DNA of 64,000 bases from contig CAAEIG010000081.1 in NCBI GenBank assembly GCA_900755895.1, positions 124,001 to 188,000 of the forward strand, in the 5' to 3' direction. The translations under genes were made by a program, and so were the position numbers. The DNA comes from Clostridia bacterium (lineage in GTDB: Bacteria; Bacillota; Clostridia; Oscillospirales; Acutalibacteraceae). The notes beneath the pieces were generated by a model that saw nothing but the letters and a program-made list of their open reading frames with translations, had not been told where the DNA came from and did not search any database. Below, one piece after another: positions 46,311 to 55,136 of this stretch. Numbering within the stretch: the first letter of the stretch is position 1; the number at the start of each line of letters is the position of its first letter.

Positions 46311-46334
46311 CCCAAAATCAGGGGGGGAGAGATC

Positions 46335-46369
46335 ACCTCGAAATTTTCGGAACAGTAAGCAAAGAATAG
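46335..46369 (+). repeat. 35-bp motif, copy upstream of element 1 HTH gene
   Basis: This copy shares ACCTC-AAA-TT-CGG followed by AGTAAGCAAAGAATAG with three other places: before integrase 1 (47521-47555), before HTH 2 (52381-52415) and before integrase 2 (53627-53662). A regulator or recombination protein may bind all four. Confidence 0.55.
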
Positions 46370-46500
46370 TGCTTCAAAAGGGCTTTGGAGAATGCTTGCA
46401 AGAATGTTCCTGTGAACAAGCTGTAAAATCCGATTTCTTTATGGACATGTGCAGAAACATAGGTGTAAAATCTTGAAAAATCACTGGGAGAGGTAACGCT

Positions 46501-46899
46501 ACGGAAATCAAAAACACTTACACAAATTGGCTGGAGCATGGCCGGTATTTTCTTCTGCCCAATGAGATTTTCACGTTGGAATTAAGCCCCGGAGAGCTGT
46601 CGGTTTATGCTTACCTGATGTTTTGCGAGGACAGGAACCCTCACCAGTGTTGGCCCGGCATCGGGAAGATTTGCCAGCACACCGGCATGAGCGCCAACAC
46701 CATTGCTAAGTGCATAAGACAGCCGGAAGAGAAGCGACTGATAGACACGGAACCTACAAAGGTAAAGACAAAGGTAGGCTTGGTGCGCAATGGGAACTTG
46801 CTCTATACGATCCGTCCTATCCAAGAGGCGGTAAATTACAAGCTGGAAAAGGACTTGGCAGCCTTGCCGGAGCAGAAATGCCCCAAGAAAAAACGGTAA
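46501..46899 (+). CDS. Winged-helix HTH protein of element 1 (ACG at the start position)
   Basis: This protein of about 132 residues belongs to the helix-turn-helix family found in Tn916-like and related elements, probably an element regulator or replication initiator-like protein. The sequence FLLPNEIF, LSPGELSVYAYLMFCEDR, TGMSANTIAKCIR and LLYTIRPIQEAV follows the family throughout. The family start aligns with ACG at 46501, which stands seven bases after GGGAGAGG; a stop lies upstream in frame and no ATG, GTG or TTG lies between. Translation either starts at ACG, or at TTG 46576 with loss of 25 residues. Element 2 has ACG at the same place. Confidence 0.7.
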   Translation, partial: TEIKNTYTNWLEHGRYFLLPNEIFTLELSPGELSVYAYLMFCEDRNPHQCWPGIGKICQHTGMSANTIAKCIRQPEEKRLIDTEPTKVKTKVGLVRNGNLLYTIRPIQEAVNYKLEKDLAALPEQKCPKKKR

Positions 46900-47712
46900 A
46901 CCCAAACTCGGCCCCGTGTGGCCCTGTGTGCGGTTTTGGGGCCGGATAGGGGACCAACACCAGCGAGGACAAAGGCAGGTCCTGTTGGGGCCGTGTGAGC
47001 AGCAGTTGCCAAAGGTAGCTGCCTGGAGAACCCTTTGGGCACGAGACAGAGAGGAAAAGCTGGTCAGCAAGCCAGCGTGAAGTTCTCCCAACAACCGTAA
47101 CATATTCCCAAAACCAAGCAGTGGAGAGAGGTGTGATTTTGCAGCAGGAGAAAGGGGAGGCGCCTAAGGACGGCGCCTCCCCGGGTTCACAGCGCCCGGC
47201 AGAGCCGGTCGCTTCGGACTTTTTCGGGATTTTGACACTTCGCGAAAAGTGTGGGTCGGTAAAAGAGCCTTGGTGTCAAGCTGTAGGTCGCGGATGCCGG
47301 ATTTTCCCAGAGCAGAGCCGTTCTCCACGGTGTCACGATAGGGATTGTGGCAAATTTCCTGCTTTCGGCAGGGCAAGCAGAGCGCCCGGCTGCCCGCCGG
47401 GCACGAAGTACGGGGCTAAGCCCCGTGGCCCCCTTATTTAGCAAGCAAATTGCTGAGTAAAAATGCAATCTAACAATCCAACCAGGTTGGCCGTTTTTCT
47501 TCTGCCCAAAAGCTGTGGCTACCTCAAAAATTGCGGTAGAGTAAACAAAGAATAGGCCCAAGGAAAATTCCCCGCCCAAAGAGGATGTAAATCCACCAAA
47601 AGGCGGAGAGTTTTTTCTCCGCCCGGTTTGGAACATTGAGCTGGATATAGGAGCACCCTCTAGAGTAGTGTTGGTGGTTGATAAAACAATCCGGAAGGAG
47701 GAACCACCAACT
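46900..47712 (+). other. Conserved hairpin-rich non-coding block of element 1
   Basis: I see no believable gene in these 810 bases, yet much of it is repeated in element 2 (52947-53804). It includes a GC-rich stem with GGAGGCGCC and GGCGCCTCC arms (about 47157-47185), ACTTCGCGAAAAGT, CGCCCGGC and GCCGGGC arms, and CGGGGCTAAGCCCCG near 47413. The 35-bp motif (47521-47555) precedes the integrase. It may hold an origin of transfer or replication, or a structured RNA. Confidence 0.55.
47521..47555 (+). repeat. 35-bp motif, copy upstream of integrase 1
   Basis: ACCTCAAAAATTGCGG followed by AGTAAACAAAGAATAGG. It is nearly identical to the copy before integrase 2 and clearly related to those before the HTH genes. 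Confidence 0.55.
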
Positions 47713-48930
47713 ATGCCAAAGAAACGACTCACCACCAACGGAAATGTCTTTCAGAGAACAGATGGCCGCTGGCAAAGCGTGATCTGGTACTTCGACGAAC
47801 AGGGCGAGAAGAAACGAAAAGTGTTCTCCAGCAAGACAAAGACCGAAGCCCAACAGAAAATCACCAACTACATCGCCCAGTTCAAAGAGGAAGTTCGCAA
47901 GTCGGATGAATCGCAGAAAGTACTTCAAGAGAGCCTGACCCACTGGCTGCAAGTTTTCAAGTTTCCTTCAGTAGAGCGGACAACATATGACCGGCTGGAA
48001 TGCATAGCAAACCACCAGATCTATCCGCTAATCGGAGAGAAAATCGTGGGTGACATTATGGCAGCAGACCTGAAATCCGTCCTCAACCATTGGATGGAAC
48101 AGGGCTATGCCTATACCACGGTAAAGAAGGTGCATATTCTCCTTAACGAGTACTTTCATTATTTGACAGAGGAAGGCTTTATCCAGAAGAACCCTATGCA
48201 GAGTGTCCCCATGATGAAGCGTGCCAACTTCCTGGCAGCACAAGACAAAGAGTGTGTGCCTGAGCAGGAGCAAGTGACGGTGTTTACTCTCACGGAGATT
48301 GCCAAGTTTAAGCAGGAAGCTTTCTCTACCTTTGCCAACAGCAAGCGTAAATACCAGCAAGCCGCCGCCTACATCCTCATGCTGAATACCGGCCTGAGGA
48401 CGGGAGAATTGCTAGGGCTTCTGAACAGCGACATCGACTTGCAAAACAGAGTGTTGCGCCTGGAGCGTGGCGTAAAAGAGGTGTGGCGGCGGGATGGCCT
48501 GCAAGCTGAGCCAGGTCGTGATGTGAAGGTGGGCAAGTTGAAGTCGGCCACCAGCAAGCGGACAGTGCCCTTGAATGACACTGCTGTCGCCATGATCCAA
48601 GACTTGCGAAAAGAAGCCTACTTCGGAAAGGACACGCCCTTGGTGCCGGATGAGCACGGCAACTACACCAGGCCTGTGAATTTCAGAAAGCGTTACTACC
48701 GCATTTTAACAGCAGCCGGGATAGAAAAGAAAGGCCTGCACAGTTTGCGTCACACTTTCGCCTCCAGCTTGGTGAATGGGATCAAACAGGCGGACGGCAC
48801 CATTAAATCACTCACTCCGAGGCAGGTAGCTGACTTGTTGGGTCACAGCACCAGTCAGATTACGGAGCTGTATTACGTCAAGAAGGACACTTCTCGTCTA
48901 ACGGGTATCACCAACGACTTCAACCTGTAA
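47713..48930 (+). CDS. int: Tyrosine recombinase (integrase) of element 1
   Basis: This 405-residue Tn916-type integrase has an N-terminal arm-binding domain (GRWQSVIWYFDEQGEKKRKVFSS), a core-binding SAM-like domain (about 75-170) and a catalytic domain with R229 (GLRTGELL), H343-R346 (HSLRHTFAS), H378 (LGHSTSQ) and Y387 or Y388 (ELYYVKK). All catalytic residues are present. ATG 47713 has GGAGG eleven bases upstream; an earlier in-frame start would lengthen the N-terminus outside the family. It should recombine tRNA-Trp 3' sequences, a copy of which begins 258 bases after the stop. Integrase 2 is highly similar. Confidence 0.93.
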   Translation: MPKKRLTTNGNVFQRTDGRWQSVIWYFDEQGEKKRKVFSSKTKTEAQQKITNYIAQFKEEVRKSDESQKVLQESLTHWLQVFKFPSVERTTYDRLECIANHQIYPLIGEKIVGDIMAADLKSVLNHWMEQGYAYTTVKKVHILLNEYFHYLTEEGFIQKNPMQSVPMMKRANFLAAQDKECVPEQEQVTVFTLTEIAKFKQEAFSTFANSKRKYQQAAAYILMLNTGLRTGELLGLLNSDIDLQNRVLRLERGVKEVWRRDGLQAEPGRDVKVGKLKSATSKRTVPLNDTAVAMIQDLRKEAYFGKDTPLVPDEHGNYTRPVNFRKRYYRILTAAGIEKKGLHSLRHTFASSLVNGIKQADGTIKSLTPRQVADLLGHSTSQITELYYVKKDTSRLTGITNDFNL

Positions 48931-49010
48931 ACGCTATGAGTCAGAGTGCACAAAAACGGGCCCCAAAATTTTGCACGTCCAAAAGAGGAAAAAACAGTGA
49001 AACACACCCG

Positions 49011-49046
49011 ATTTCAGGCGAAAACCGCCGAAGGCGGGTGCGTTTT
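49011..49046 (+). terminator. Hairpin at right end of element 1
   Basis: ACACACCCG and CGGGTGCGTTTT arms with inner pairing GGCG/CGCC close the integrase transcript. Equivalent hairpins lie at 55092-55136 and, decayed, at 33891-33933. Confidence 0.7.
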
Positions 49047-49187
49047 AGGTGCTGGAGAGGATGAGAGCGGTTGAGAATAGGTGCAAACGGAAGCGACAAC
49101 CCACTGTCCGAACCAGTGTGAACACCATAACCATACAACACATAGAAAAAGAAAACCGGCAGAAACACAGTATTTCCGCCGGTTTTT

Positions 49188-49232
49188 TGGCAGGGGCAGA
49201 AGGACTCGAACCCTCGGCACGCGGTTTTGGAG
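49188..49232. mobile_element. att copy of tRNA-Trp 3' half, junction 2
   Basis: These 45 bp are identical to 55277-55321, the 3' half of tRNA-Trp from the CCA end to the anticodon loop (ends GGTTTTGGAG). Identity stops exactly there. It separates element 1 (left) from element 2 (right). Two GGTGCTA repeats, 11 bp apart (49309 and 49320), follow and probably bind integrase arms. Confidence 0.88.
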
Positions 49233-49446
49233 TGGATGTGGGAACACACCAGCGAGAGCGGAGGAGGGTCGGTGTTGCCCGGTCCCCTCGGTCAAGCCCC
49301 CAAAGGGCGGTGCTAATCTGGTGCTACGAGGAGAGTGAAGTGGAAAAAGCGTGCCGGGCGATAAGTTTTAGTTCGCCAACTACTATTTCCTTTTGTCTCC
49401 ATCGAGCCACAGGTGTCGGAAATGAAATCACCACGTGCTAATGCCT

Positions 49447-50634
49447 TCACGGTTTCGCAACATCTTTTTTGAGAAGTTCCAGTCCTAGCACCAGCACGGC
49501 AGGAAATACTGTTGCCGCAAGCAGCCCTATCTTCAGATTGCCGCCAGCCAGTTCCGAGATGTTTCCCACCACTGCCGGGCTTACTGTGCCGCCGAAATCC
49601 CCCGCTAAGGCCAAAAACGCGAACATCGCGGTACCGCCTTTCGGACATCCCTGAGAGGATAGACTGATGGTACCCGGCCACATAATGCCCACACCGAAAC
49701 CACAGAGAGCGCATCCGGCCAAGCCAAGAATTGGCAAGGGGGAAAGGGAGGCCAGCAAATAGCACACCACGCACAGCAAGCCGCACAACAGCATGGTTTT
49801 GGTCAAGTTCAATTTCCCGCTGATTTTTCCGTACAGCATTCGGGAGATTCCCATGGAAAGGGCAAACAGACAGGGGCCGGCCAAATCGCCCACGGTTTTG
49901 GACACGCCGAGAGCCGACTCTGTAAACGCGGACGCCCACTGTGCCATAGCCGCTTCCGATGCCCCGGCACAGATCATCAGCAAAATCATCATCCACAGCA
50001 GCGGCAGCCGAAGCAGCTTCCGAAGGGGCAGACTTTCCCCTTCCTCCACCAGGCGCTCCATGGGACAGGAGAGAAACAGAAAGACATTAACCAGAGGTGC
50101 CAGGGCCCAAAGCACCGTGAGTATCCTCCAATTTTCCGTTCCAAACACAGCGAAAAAGAGGGAAGAGCCTAAAATTACCCCCACGGCCCCCCAGCAGTAG
50201 AAGGAGTGGAGAAGGCTCATCATGCCATCCTTGTTTTCAAAGGGGCAGGCCTCCACAATGGGGCTTACCAGCACCTCCACCAGGCCGCTGCCAATGGCGT
50301 ATAATACCACCGCGATGAGGATCCCCAGGAAGGGCACAGGGAGAATCTCCGGGAGAACCGCCAGCAGCACTAGTCCTATGGCGGAAACGATCTGGGAGGC
50401 CACCACGCAGATCCGGTAGCCGATTTTGTCGGCGAACTTGGTGGCTCCCAGATCCACGAACAGTTGGGTCAAATAAAACACAACGGGAATCAGGGCGATC
50501 TTTTCCAGAGAGATCCCGTAGGTGTGTTGAAAGGTCACAAACAACAGCGGAGCGAAGTTGGCGGCGATGGCCTGGGTGATAAATCCCAGGTAACAGGCCA
50601 CCAGGGTTTTTCCGTGCTTTCGGCTTTCCGCCAT
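49447..50634 (-). CDS. MFS transporter, sugar-type (element 2 cargo)
   Basis: This 395-residue major-facilitator protein has 12 predicted helices and resembles the FHS/fucose-permease-like group, with the helix 2-3 motif region in DLGATKFADKIGYR. ATG 50634 lies one base after the stop of the DUF1349 gene, so the two are co-translated. Together with that protein and the AraC regulator it looks like a small carbohydrate-uptake module. The exact sugar is not evident. It is convergent with integrase 1 of the neighbouring element. Confidence 0.85.
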   Translation of the reverse strand: MAESRKHGKTLVACYLGFITQAIAANFAPLLFVTFQHTYGISLEKIALIPVVFYLTQLFVDLGATKFADKIGYRICVVASQIVSAIGLVLLAVLPEILPVPFLGILIAVVLYAIGSGLVEVLVSPIVEACPFENKDGMMSLLHSFYCWGAVGVILGSSLFFAVFGTENWRILTVLWALAPLVNVFLFLSCPMERLVEEGESLPLRKLLRLPLLWMMILLMICAGASEAAMAQWASAFTESALGVSKTVGDLAGPCLFALSMGISRMLYGKISGKLNLTKTMLLCGLLCVVCYLLASLSPLPILGLAGCALCGFGVGIMWPGTISLSSQGCPKGGTAMFAFLALAGDFGGTVSPAVVGNISELAGGNLKIGLLAATVFPAVLVLGLELLKKDVAKP

Positions 50635-50635
50635 G

Positions 50636-51223
50636 TCACTTGCCCGCCCGAATGTTTTTCACGGTCTTTTTCTCAATGGTGAGATGCTCATACACCCGGA
50701 TGCCGCCGTTCCCCGTGGGGGCCTGGGCAAGCAGGCCCACTTTCACAGTGGGTTCCACAGGCAGATGGAAGTACCGCATCATATAAAAGTTTTCTCCGTC
50801 CACAGAATAGTGGAACGCGAAGTTGTTGCCCACCCGGCACACCTGCAGCCAGGCGGTGTTGCCCTTCAGGTTGCAGCCATTGGCGTCATCGGAATCCCCT
50901 TTTGTCACCACGCTTACGGCAGCGTGTGTACCAAAATCTGTCAGTTCAAAGCAGCACTTCGCCCAGCAGTTCAAATCTTTCATGACCATGACAGAGGCGG
51001 AGTCGTAGGTGTCCTGAAAGCCGTGGGAGACTTTCACCCGGAGCACAAAATCCCCTTCCACCTCCGTGTAGTAATAGGGGGCGTTGCACAGGGACTCCGG
51101 GAGGATGCCCTCCTGACACTCGTCCATGCTGCCGCAGAAGAAATCCGTCTTTCCCGGCGCCAAAATCTCAATCCGGTCCCCGGACTGTTTGACGGTGCTT
51201 TCGTTCAGCCATTTGAATTCCAT
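50636..51223 (-). CDS. DUF1349 concanavalin-like protein
   Basis: This 195-residue protein of the DUF1349 family (beta-sandwich, related to regulators of cell-wall glycan and sugar genes such as yeast YeaB-like proteins) contains the family motifs FFCGSMDECQ, YYYTEVEGDFVLRVKV, DSASVMVMKDLNCWAKCCFE and HYSVDGENFYMMR. There is no signal peptide. ATG 51223 follows GGAAGGTGG. It probably binds or processes a sugar inside the cell; the role is unproven. It is the first gene of a two-gene operon with its own promoter. Confidence 0.85.
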   Translation of the reverse strand: MEFKWLNESTVKQSGDRIEILAPGKTDFFCGSMDECQEGILPESLCNAPYYYTEVEGDFVLRVKVSHGFQDTYDSASVMVMKDLNCWAKCCFELTDFGTHAAVSVVTKGDSDDANGCNLKGNTAWLQVCRVGNNFAFHYSVDGENFYMMRYFHLPVEPTVKVGLLAQAPTGNGGIRVYEHLTIEKKTVKNIRAGK

Positions 51224-51256
51224 ATTGATTGTCCACCTTCCGTGTTTTTTAGAAGT

Positions 51257-51284
51257 ATTATAACATCGGATTTTTGGGAAACAA
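51257..51284 (-). promoter_or_regulatory. Promoter of the DUF1349-MFS operon
   Basis: TTGTTT (51284-51279) and TATAAT (51262-51257) on the minus strand are 16 bp apart, in the 87-base gap after the AraC gene. Confidence 0.7.
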
Positions 51285-51310
51285 AGGCACAATCGCCGTG
51301 AAAATAAGCA

Positions 51311-52201
51311 CTATTTACCCAAATCGCGGCTTTGGCCCGGTGTCACGCCATAGGCTTTCTTAAACTGGCGGCTGAAATAGTTTACAGAGTGAAATCCACA
51401 AGCGGCGCTAATCTCCTGTAACGTCTGCGTTTTTTCACACAGCAGACGGCGGGCGGTTTGCAGCCGGTATTGAATCAGCGCCTCGATAGGCGAATACCCC
51501 AGATAGGTTTGAAAGCAGCGTCCGGCCTCGCTGCGGCTGATGTGGGCGGCGTTGGCAATCTCCTTCAGGGTGATGGTTTCCCCGTAATGTTCATAAATGA
51601 AGGTGAGCATCTGCTGCAGGCGGATTTGATTTTTCATCTCAACGTGGAAAACATCAAATTTTGGGAAGCGGTTCAGATTGAGGAAGAGATACTCCAAAAT
51701 CCGGCTGAGGTTGCGCTGTACCTCCATTTCATAGCAAGGGGTTTGCCGGCTCAAAAAGCGGTAGATTTCCTGAAGCAAGCGGTTCACTTCCCTGTGAGCG
51801 GGCTCATTCTGCCGGAACACCACAAAGGGCAAGGAGCCGCACTGCGCAATAGGGAGAATATATTTTTGGTACATTGCGCTGTGCTCCGGAGCTACGGCCG
51901 CGCCGGAAAAGACAATGAGAGGAACGGGGTCGGGACTGTCGCCGGATGGCTGACAGACTCTGTGCAGTACATTCCCGTTGATAAAGATGCTGTCACCCGC
52001 CTCTAAGGTGATGTGCTGCTGCCCCACTTGGTAATCCAAAACATTTTTTGCGGCAGTGGCAATTTCTAAGTCGGGATGCCAATGAATGGGCCCCGTCCAA
52101 TTTGGCAGTTCCGCCAGCTCATCGTGGTAATAGACAACGGGAAATTCCGCAGCTTTGTGGGGGATTTGTTCCCGCAATTGGTGGTCAAGTAGGATAGGCA
52201 T
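51311..52201 (-). CDS. AraC-family regulator (element 2 cargo)
   Basis: This 296-residue regulator has an N-terminal cupin with IHWHPDLEI (about 40-48) and a C-terminal pair of HTH motifs (about 195-296; ITLKEIANAAHISRSEAGRCFQ and LQEISAACGFHSVNYFSRQFKK). AraC/cupin proteins sense sugars. It is in the same direction as the DUF1349-MFS pair and probably controls the promoter between them. AGGAG lies eleven bases before ATG 52201. The 180 bases upstream, before the element's own leader, show no gene. Confidence 0.9.
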   Translation of the reverse strand: MPILLDHQLREQIPHKAAEFPVVYYHDELAELPNWTGPIHWHPDLEIATAAKNVLDYQVGQQHITLEAGDSIFINGNVLHRVCQPSGDSPDPVPLIVFSGAAVAPEHSAMYQKYILPIAQCGSLPFVVFRQNEPAHREVNRLLQEIYRFLSRQTPCYEMEVQRNLSRILEYLFLNLNRFPKFDVFHVEMKNQIRLQQMLTFIYEHYGETITLKEIANAAHISRSEAGRCFQTYLGYSPIEALIQYRLQTARRLLCEKTQTLQEISAACGFHSVNYFSRQFKKAYGVTPGQSRDLGK

Positions 52202-52380
52202 TTAGTGATCGCTCCTGGGGAAGTTTTACTTTTGAAATTATACCACTTAACCGCACGGCTTTTCTACTGTGATCGTGGTTCCAGTGAATAGATGTTCCGC
52301 TTACTCTCCAAAAATCGTTTTTTATGCAAAGTCTGGGAGCGATCCCAGCCTTTTATATAATCCCGCGGGATGCCTGGGCC

Positions 52381-52415
52381 ACCTCAAAATTTGCGGGACA
52401 GTAAACAAAAAAAGG
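52381..52415 (+). repeat. 35-bp motif, copy upstream of element 2 HTH gene
   Basis: ACCTCAAAATTTGCGG followed by CAGTAAACAAAAAAAGG. The 165-bp leader around it resembles 46335-46500. Confidence 0.55.
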
Positions 52416-52547
52416 GTTTCGTAAAAACAGTTTCGAGGAGAGCTTGCAAGAATATACCTGTGAACGAACCGTAAAATCCAATTTCTCTATGGACATGGGT
52501 TAGAACCTAGGTGTAGAATCTTGAAAAATCTTTTCGGAGGTAGCAGT

Positions 52548-52946
52548 ACGGAAATCAAAAACACTTACACCAAGCGAAGCCACTTGAGGCATTATTTTCT
52601 TCTGCCCAATGAAATTTTAATCTTGGGATTAAGCCCAGGCGAGCTGTCGGTCTACGCCTGCCTGGTGTTCTGTGAGGACAGGAACACTCATTAGTGCTGG
52701 CCAAGCATAGTTCGAATAAGTCAACACACAGGAATGAGCGCCAACACAATAGCCAAGTACATACGAAAGCTGGAAGAGAAGCGACTGATCGACACAGAAC
52801 CCACGAAGGTAAAAACTAAGGCAGGCTTGGTGCGCAATGGGAACTTGCTCTATACGATCCGCCCTATCCAAGAGGCGGTGAATTGCAAGCTGGAACGAGA
52901 TTTGGCAGCCTTGCCGGAACAGAAACGCCCCAAGAAAAAACGGTGA
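52548..52946 (+). pseudogene. HTH protein of element 2, interrupted
   Basis: The reading frame matches the element 1 HTH protein throughout (NEILILGLSPGELSVYACL, TGMSANTIAKYIRKLEEK, LLYTIRPIQEAV). CAG has become TAG at 52692-52694, after codon 48, breaking the gene. As in element 1 the expected start is ACG (52548), seven bases after GGAGG. The downstream part could restart at ATG 52734 but lacks a ribosome site. Confidence 0.75.
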
Positions 52947-53804
52947 AACCAAACTCGGCCCCGTGTGGCCCTGTGTGCGATTTTTGGGAACCGAGTAGGG
53001 AAACGACACCAGCGAGACCGAAGACAGGCCCTGTTGGGCCAACGTGAGCCGCCTGTGGACAAGCAGGGCAAACCTGGCGAACCCAAGAAAGACGATATCC
53101 GGCCCCTCCCCCTTTAGGGGGAGGGGTAAAGAGAAGGACCAGGACAAAGCAGAGAGAAAAAAGCTGGCCCGCAAGCTAGCGAAAATTTCTCCGCCGGACC
53201 ATAACATATCCCTCGAAAATCGAGCAGTGGAGGGAGGTGTGAAAAAACAGCAGGAGAAAGGGTAGGCGCCAACGAGCGGCACCTACCCGGGATCACAGCG
53301 CCCGGCAGAGCCGGTCGCTTCGGGCTTTTTCGGAGGTTCCAACAGGGCGGAAAAGTGTGGGTCGGTAAACAGACCTTGGCGTCAAGCTGTAGGTCGTGGA
53401 TGACGGATTTTCCCAGAGCAGATCCGTTTTCCACGGTGTCAAGATAGGGGTTGCGGAAATTTTCTGCTTTCGGCAGGGCAAGCAGAGCGCCTGGCTGTCC
53501 GCCAGGCACGAAGTACGGGGCTTAGCCCCGTGACCCCATTGTTTAGCAACCAAATTATTGAGTAAAAATGTAGCATAACAATCCATCCAGGTTGGCTATT
53601 TTTTCTTCTGTCCAAAAGCTGTGGCCACCTCAAAAATTGCAGTAGAGTAAACAAAGAATAGGCCCAAGGAAAACTCCCTGCCCAAGGTGGGTGTAAAACC
53701 ACCAAAAGGCAGGGAGTTTTTTCTCCACATGGTTCAGAACATACGGCTGGACATAGGAAGAACATATCGGGTAGTGTTGGGGGTTAAGAAAGGGGGACAG
53801 GAAG
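52947..53804 (+). other. Conserved hairpin-rich non-coding block of element 2
   Basis: It carries the same sequence plan as 46900-47712: GC-rich stems, AGCGCCCGGCAGAGCCGG, CGGGGCTTAGCCCCG near 53516 and the 35-bp motif (53627-53662) before the integrase. A plain GC run (CCCCTCCCCC) near 53104 is added. No gene is seen. Confidence 0.55.
53627..53662 (+). repeat. 35-bp motif, copy upstream of integrase 2
   Basis: ACCTCAAAAATTGCAG followed by AGTAAACAAAGAATAGG, nearly identical to 47521-47555. Confidence 0.55.
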
Positions 53805-55022
53805 ATGCCGAAAAAAAGATTGACTACCAACGGCAACGTGTTCAAGCGGACAGACGGAAGATGGCAAAGTGTCATCTGGTACTTCGACGAGCAAGGAGAG
53901 AAGAAACGGAAAGTGTTCTCCAGCAAGACAAAGACCGAAGCCCAACAGAAGATCACCAATTACATCGCTCAGTTCAACGAGGAAGTTCGCAAGTCGGATG
54001 AATCGCAGCAAACGCTTAAGGATACCATGATTCATTGGCTGCAGGTTTTCAAATTTCTATCGGTGGAGCGGACCACTTACGATCGCCTAGAATGCACAGC
54101 AAACCACCAGATCTATCCGCTAATCGGAGAGAAAATCGTGGGGGACATTACCGCAGCCGACCTGAAATCCTTGCTCAACCATTGGATGGAGCAAGGCTAC
54201 GCTTATACCACTGTGAAGAAAGTGCATATTCTCCTCAACGAATACTTCCGCTACTTGACAGAGGAAGGCTTTATCCAAAAGAACCCCATGCAATCCATAC
54301 CCATGATGAAGCGTGCTAACTTCCTGGCGGCCCAAGACAAGGAATGTTTACCAGAGCAAGAGCAAGTGACTGTGTTCACCCCCACGGAGATTGCAAAATT
54401 TAAACAGGAAGCCTTCTCCACTTTCTCCAACGGCAAGCGCAAATACCAGCAGGCAGCGTCCTACATCCTCATGTTGAACACCGGCATTCGGACGGGAGAG
54501 CTGTTAGGGATTCTTAACAGCGACATCGACTTGGAACACCGACTTTTACACCTGGAGCGAGGCGTGAAAGAAGTTTGGCGCCGAGACGGCCTACAAGCCG
54601 AACCAGGCCGGGACGTGAAAGTGGGCAAGCTGAAATCGGCAACCAGCAAGCGAACCGTGCCGCTGAATGACACAGCGGTTGCCATGATCCAAGATTTGCG
54701 GAAAGAAGCATACTTCGGGGAGGACACACCCCTGGTGCCAGACGAGCATGGCAATTTTACCCGACCAGTGAACTTCCGCAAGCGATATTACAGAATACTG
54801 GCAGCGGCGGGGATCGAGCGGAAAGGCCTGCACAGTTTTCGGCACACCTTCGCATCCAACTTGGTGAACGAAATTAAGCAAGAGGACGGCACCATAAAAT
54901 CCTTGACGCCAAGGCAGGTAGCAGATTTATTGGGTCACAGCACCAGCCAAATTACCGAGCTGTACTATGTCAAAAAGGATACTTCTCATCTAACTGGTAT
55001 TACCAACGACTTCAACCTGTAA
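53805..55022 (+). CDS. int: Tyrosine recombinase (integrase) of element 2
   Basis: This 405-residue integrase has the same length and domain order as integrase 1, and I estimate over 90% identity by eye. Catalytic residues are kept: GIRTGELLG, HSFRHTFAS, LGHSTSQ and ELYYVKK. ATG 53805 follows GGGGGACAGGAAG. The stop lies 255 bases before the tRNA-Trp 3' end, its presumed target. Although the element's HTH gene is broken, this integrase appears functional and could act on any of the att copies in the array. Confidence 0.93.
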   Translation: MPKKRLTTNGNVFKRTDGRWQSVIWYFDEQGEKKRKVFSSKTKTEAQQKITNYIAQFNEEVRKSDESQQTLKDTMIHWLQVFKFLSVERTTYDRLECTANHQIYPLIGEKIVGDITAADLKSLLNHWMEQGYAYTTVKKVHILLNEYFRYLTEEGFIQKNPMQSIPMMKRANFLAAQDKECLPEQEQVTVFTPTEIAKFKQEAFSTFSNGKRKYQQAASYILMLNTGIRTGELLGILNSDIDLEHRLLHLERGVKEVWRRDGLQAEPGRDVKVGKLKSATSKRTVPLNDTAVAMIQDLRKEAYFGEDTPLVPDEHGNFTRPVNFRKRYYRILAAAGIERKGLHSFRHTFASNLVNEIKQEDGTIKSLTPRQVADLLGHSTSQITELYYVKKDTSHLTGITNDFNL

Positions 55023-55091
55023 CGCTATGCGGCAGAGTGCACAAAAACAGGTCCCGAAATTTTGCACGTCCAAAAAGGCGAAGAAAGAGAG

Positions 55092-55136
55092 AACGCACCC
55101 GGATTGAGCCGAAAAAGGCAAAACCGGGTGCGTTTT
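55092..55136 (+). terminator. Hairpin at right end of element 2
   Basis: AACGCACCCGG and CCGGGTGCGTTTT arms with inner pairing GCC/GGC, after integrase 2. Confidence 0.75.

Noticed and set aside
47121..47441. 106-residue frame in the non-coding block of element 1
   Set aside because: The frame is not kept in element 2, where the same DNA is conserved, so coding is unlikely.
49049..49441. Open frames running across the att copy at junction 2
   Set aside because: They are translations of tRNA-derived and element-end sequence, shared with the other junctions.
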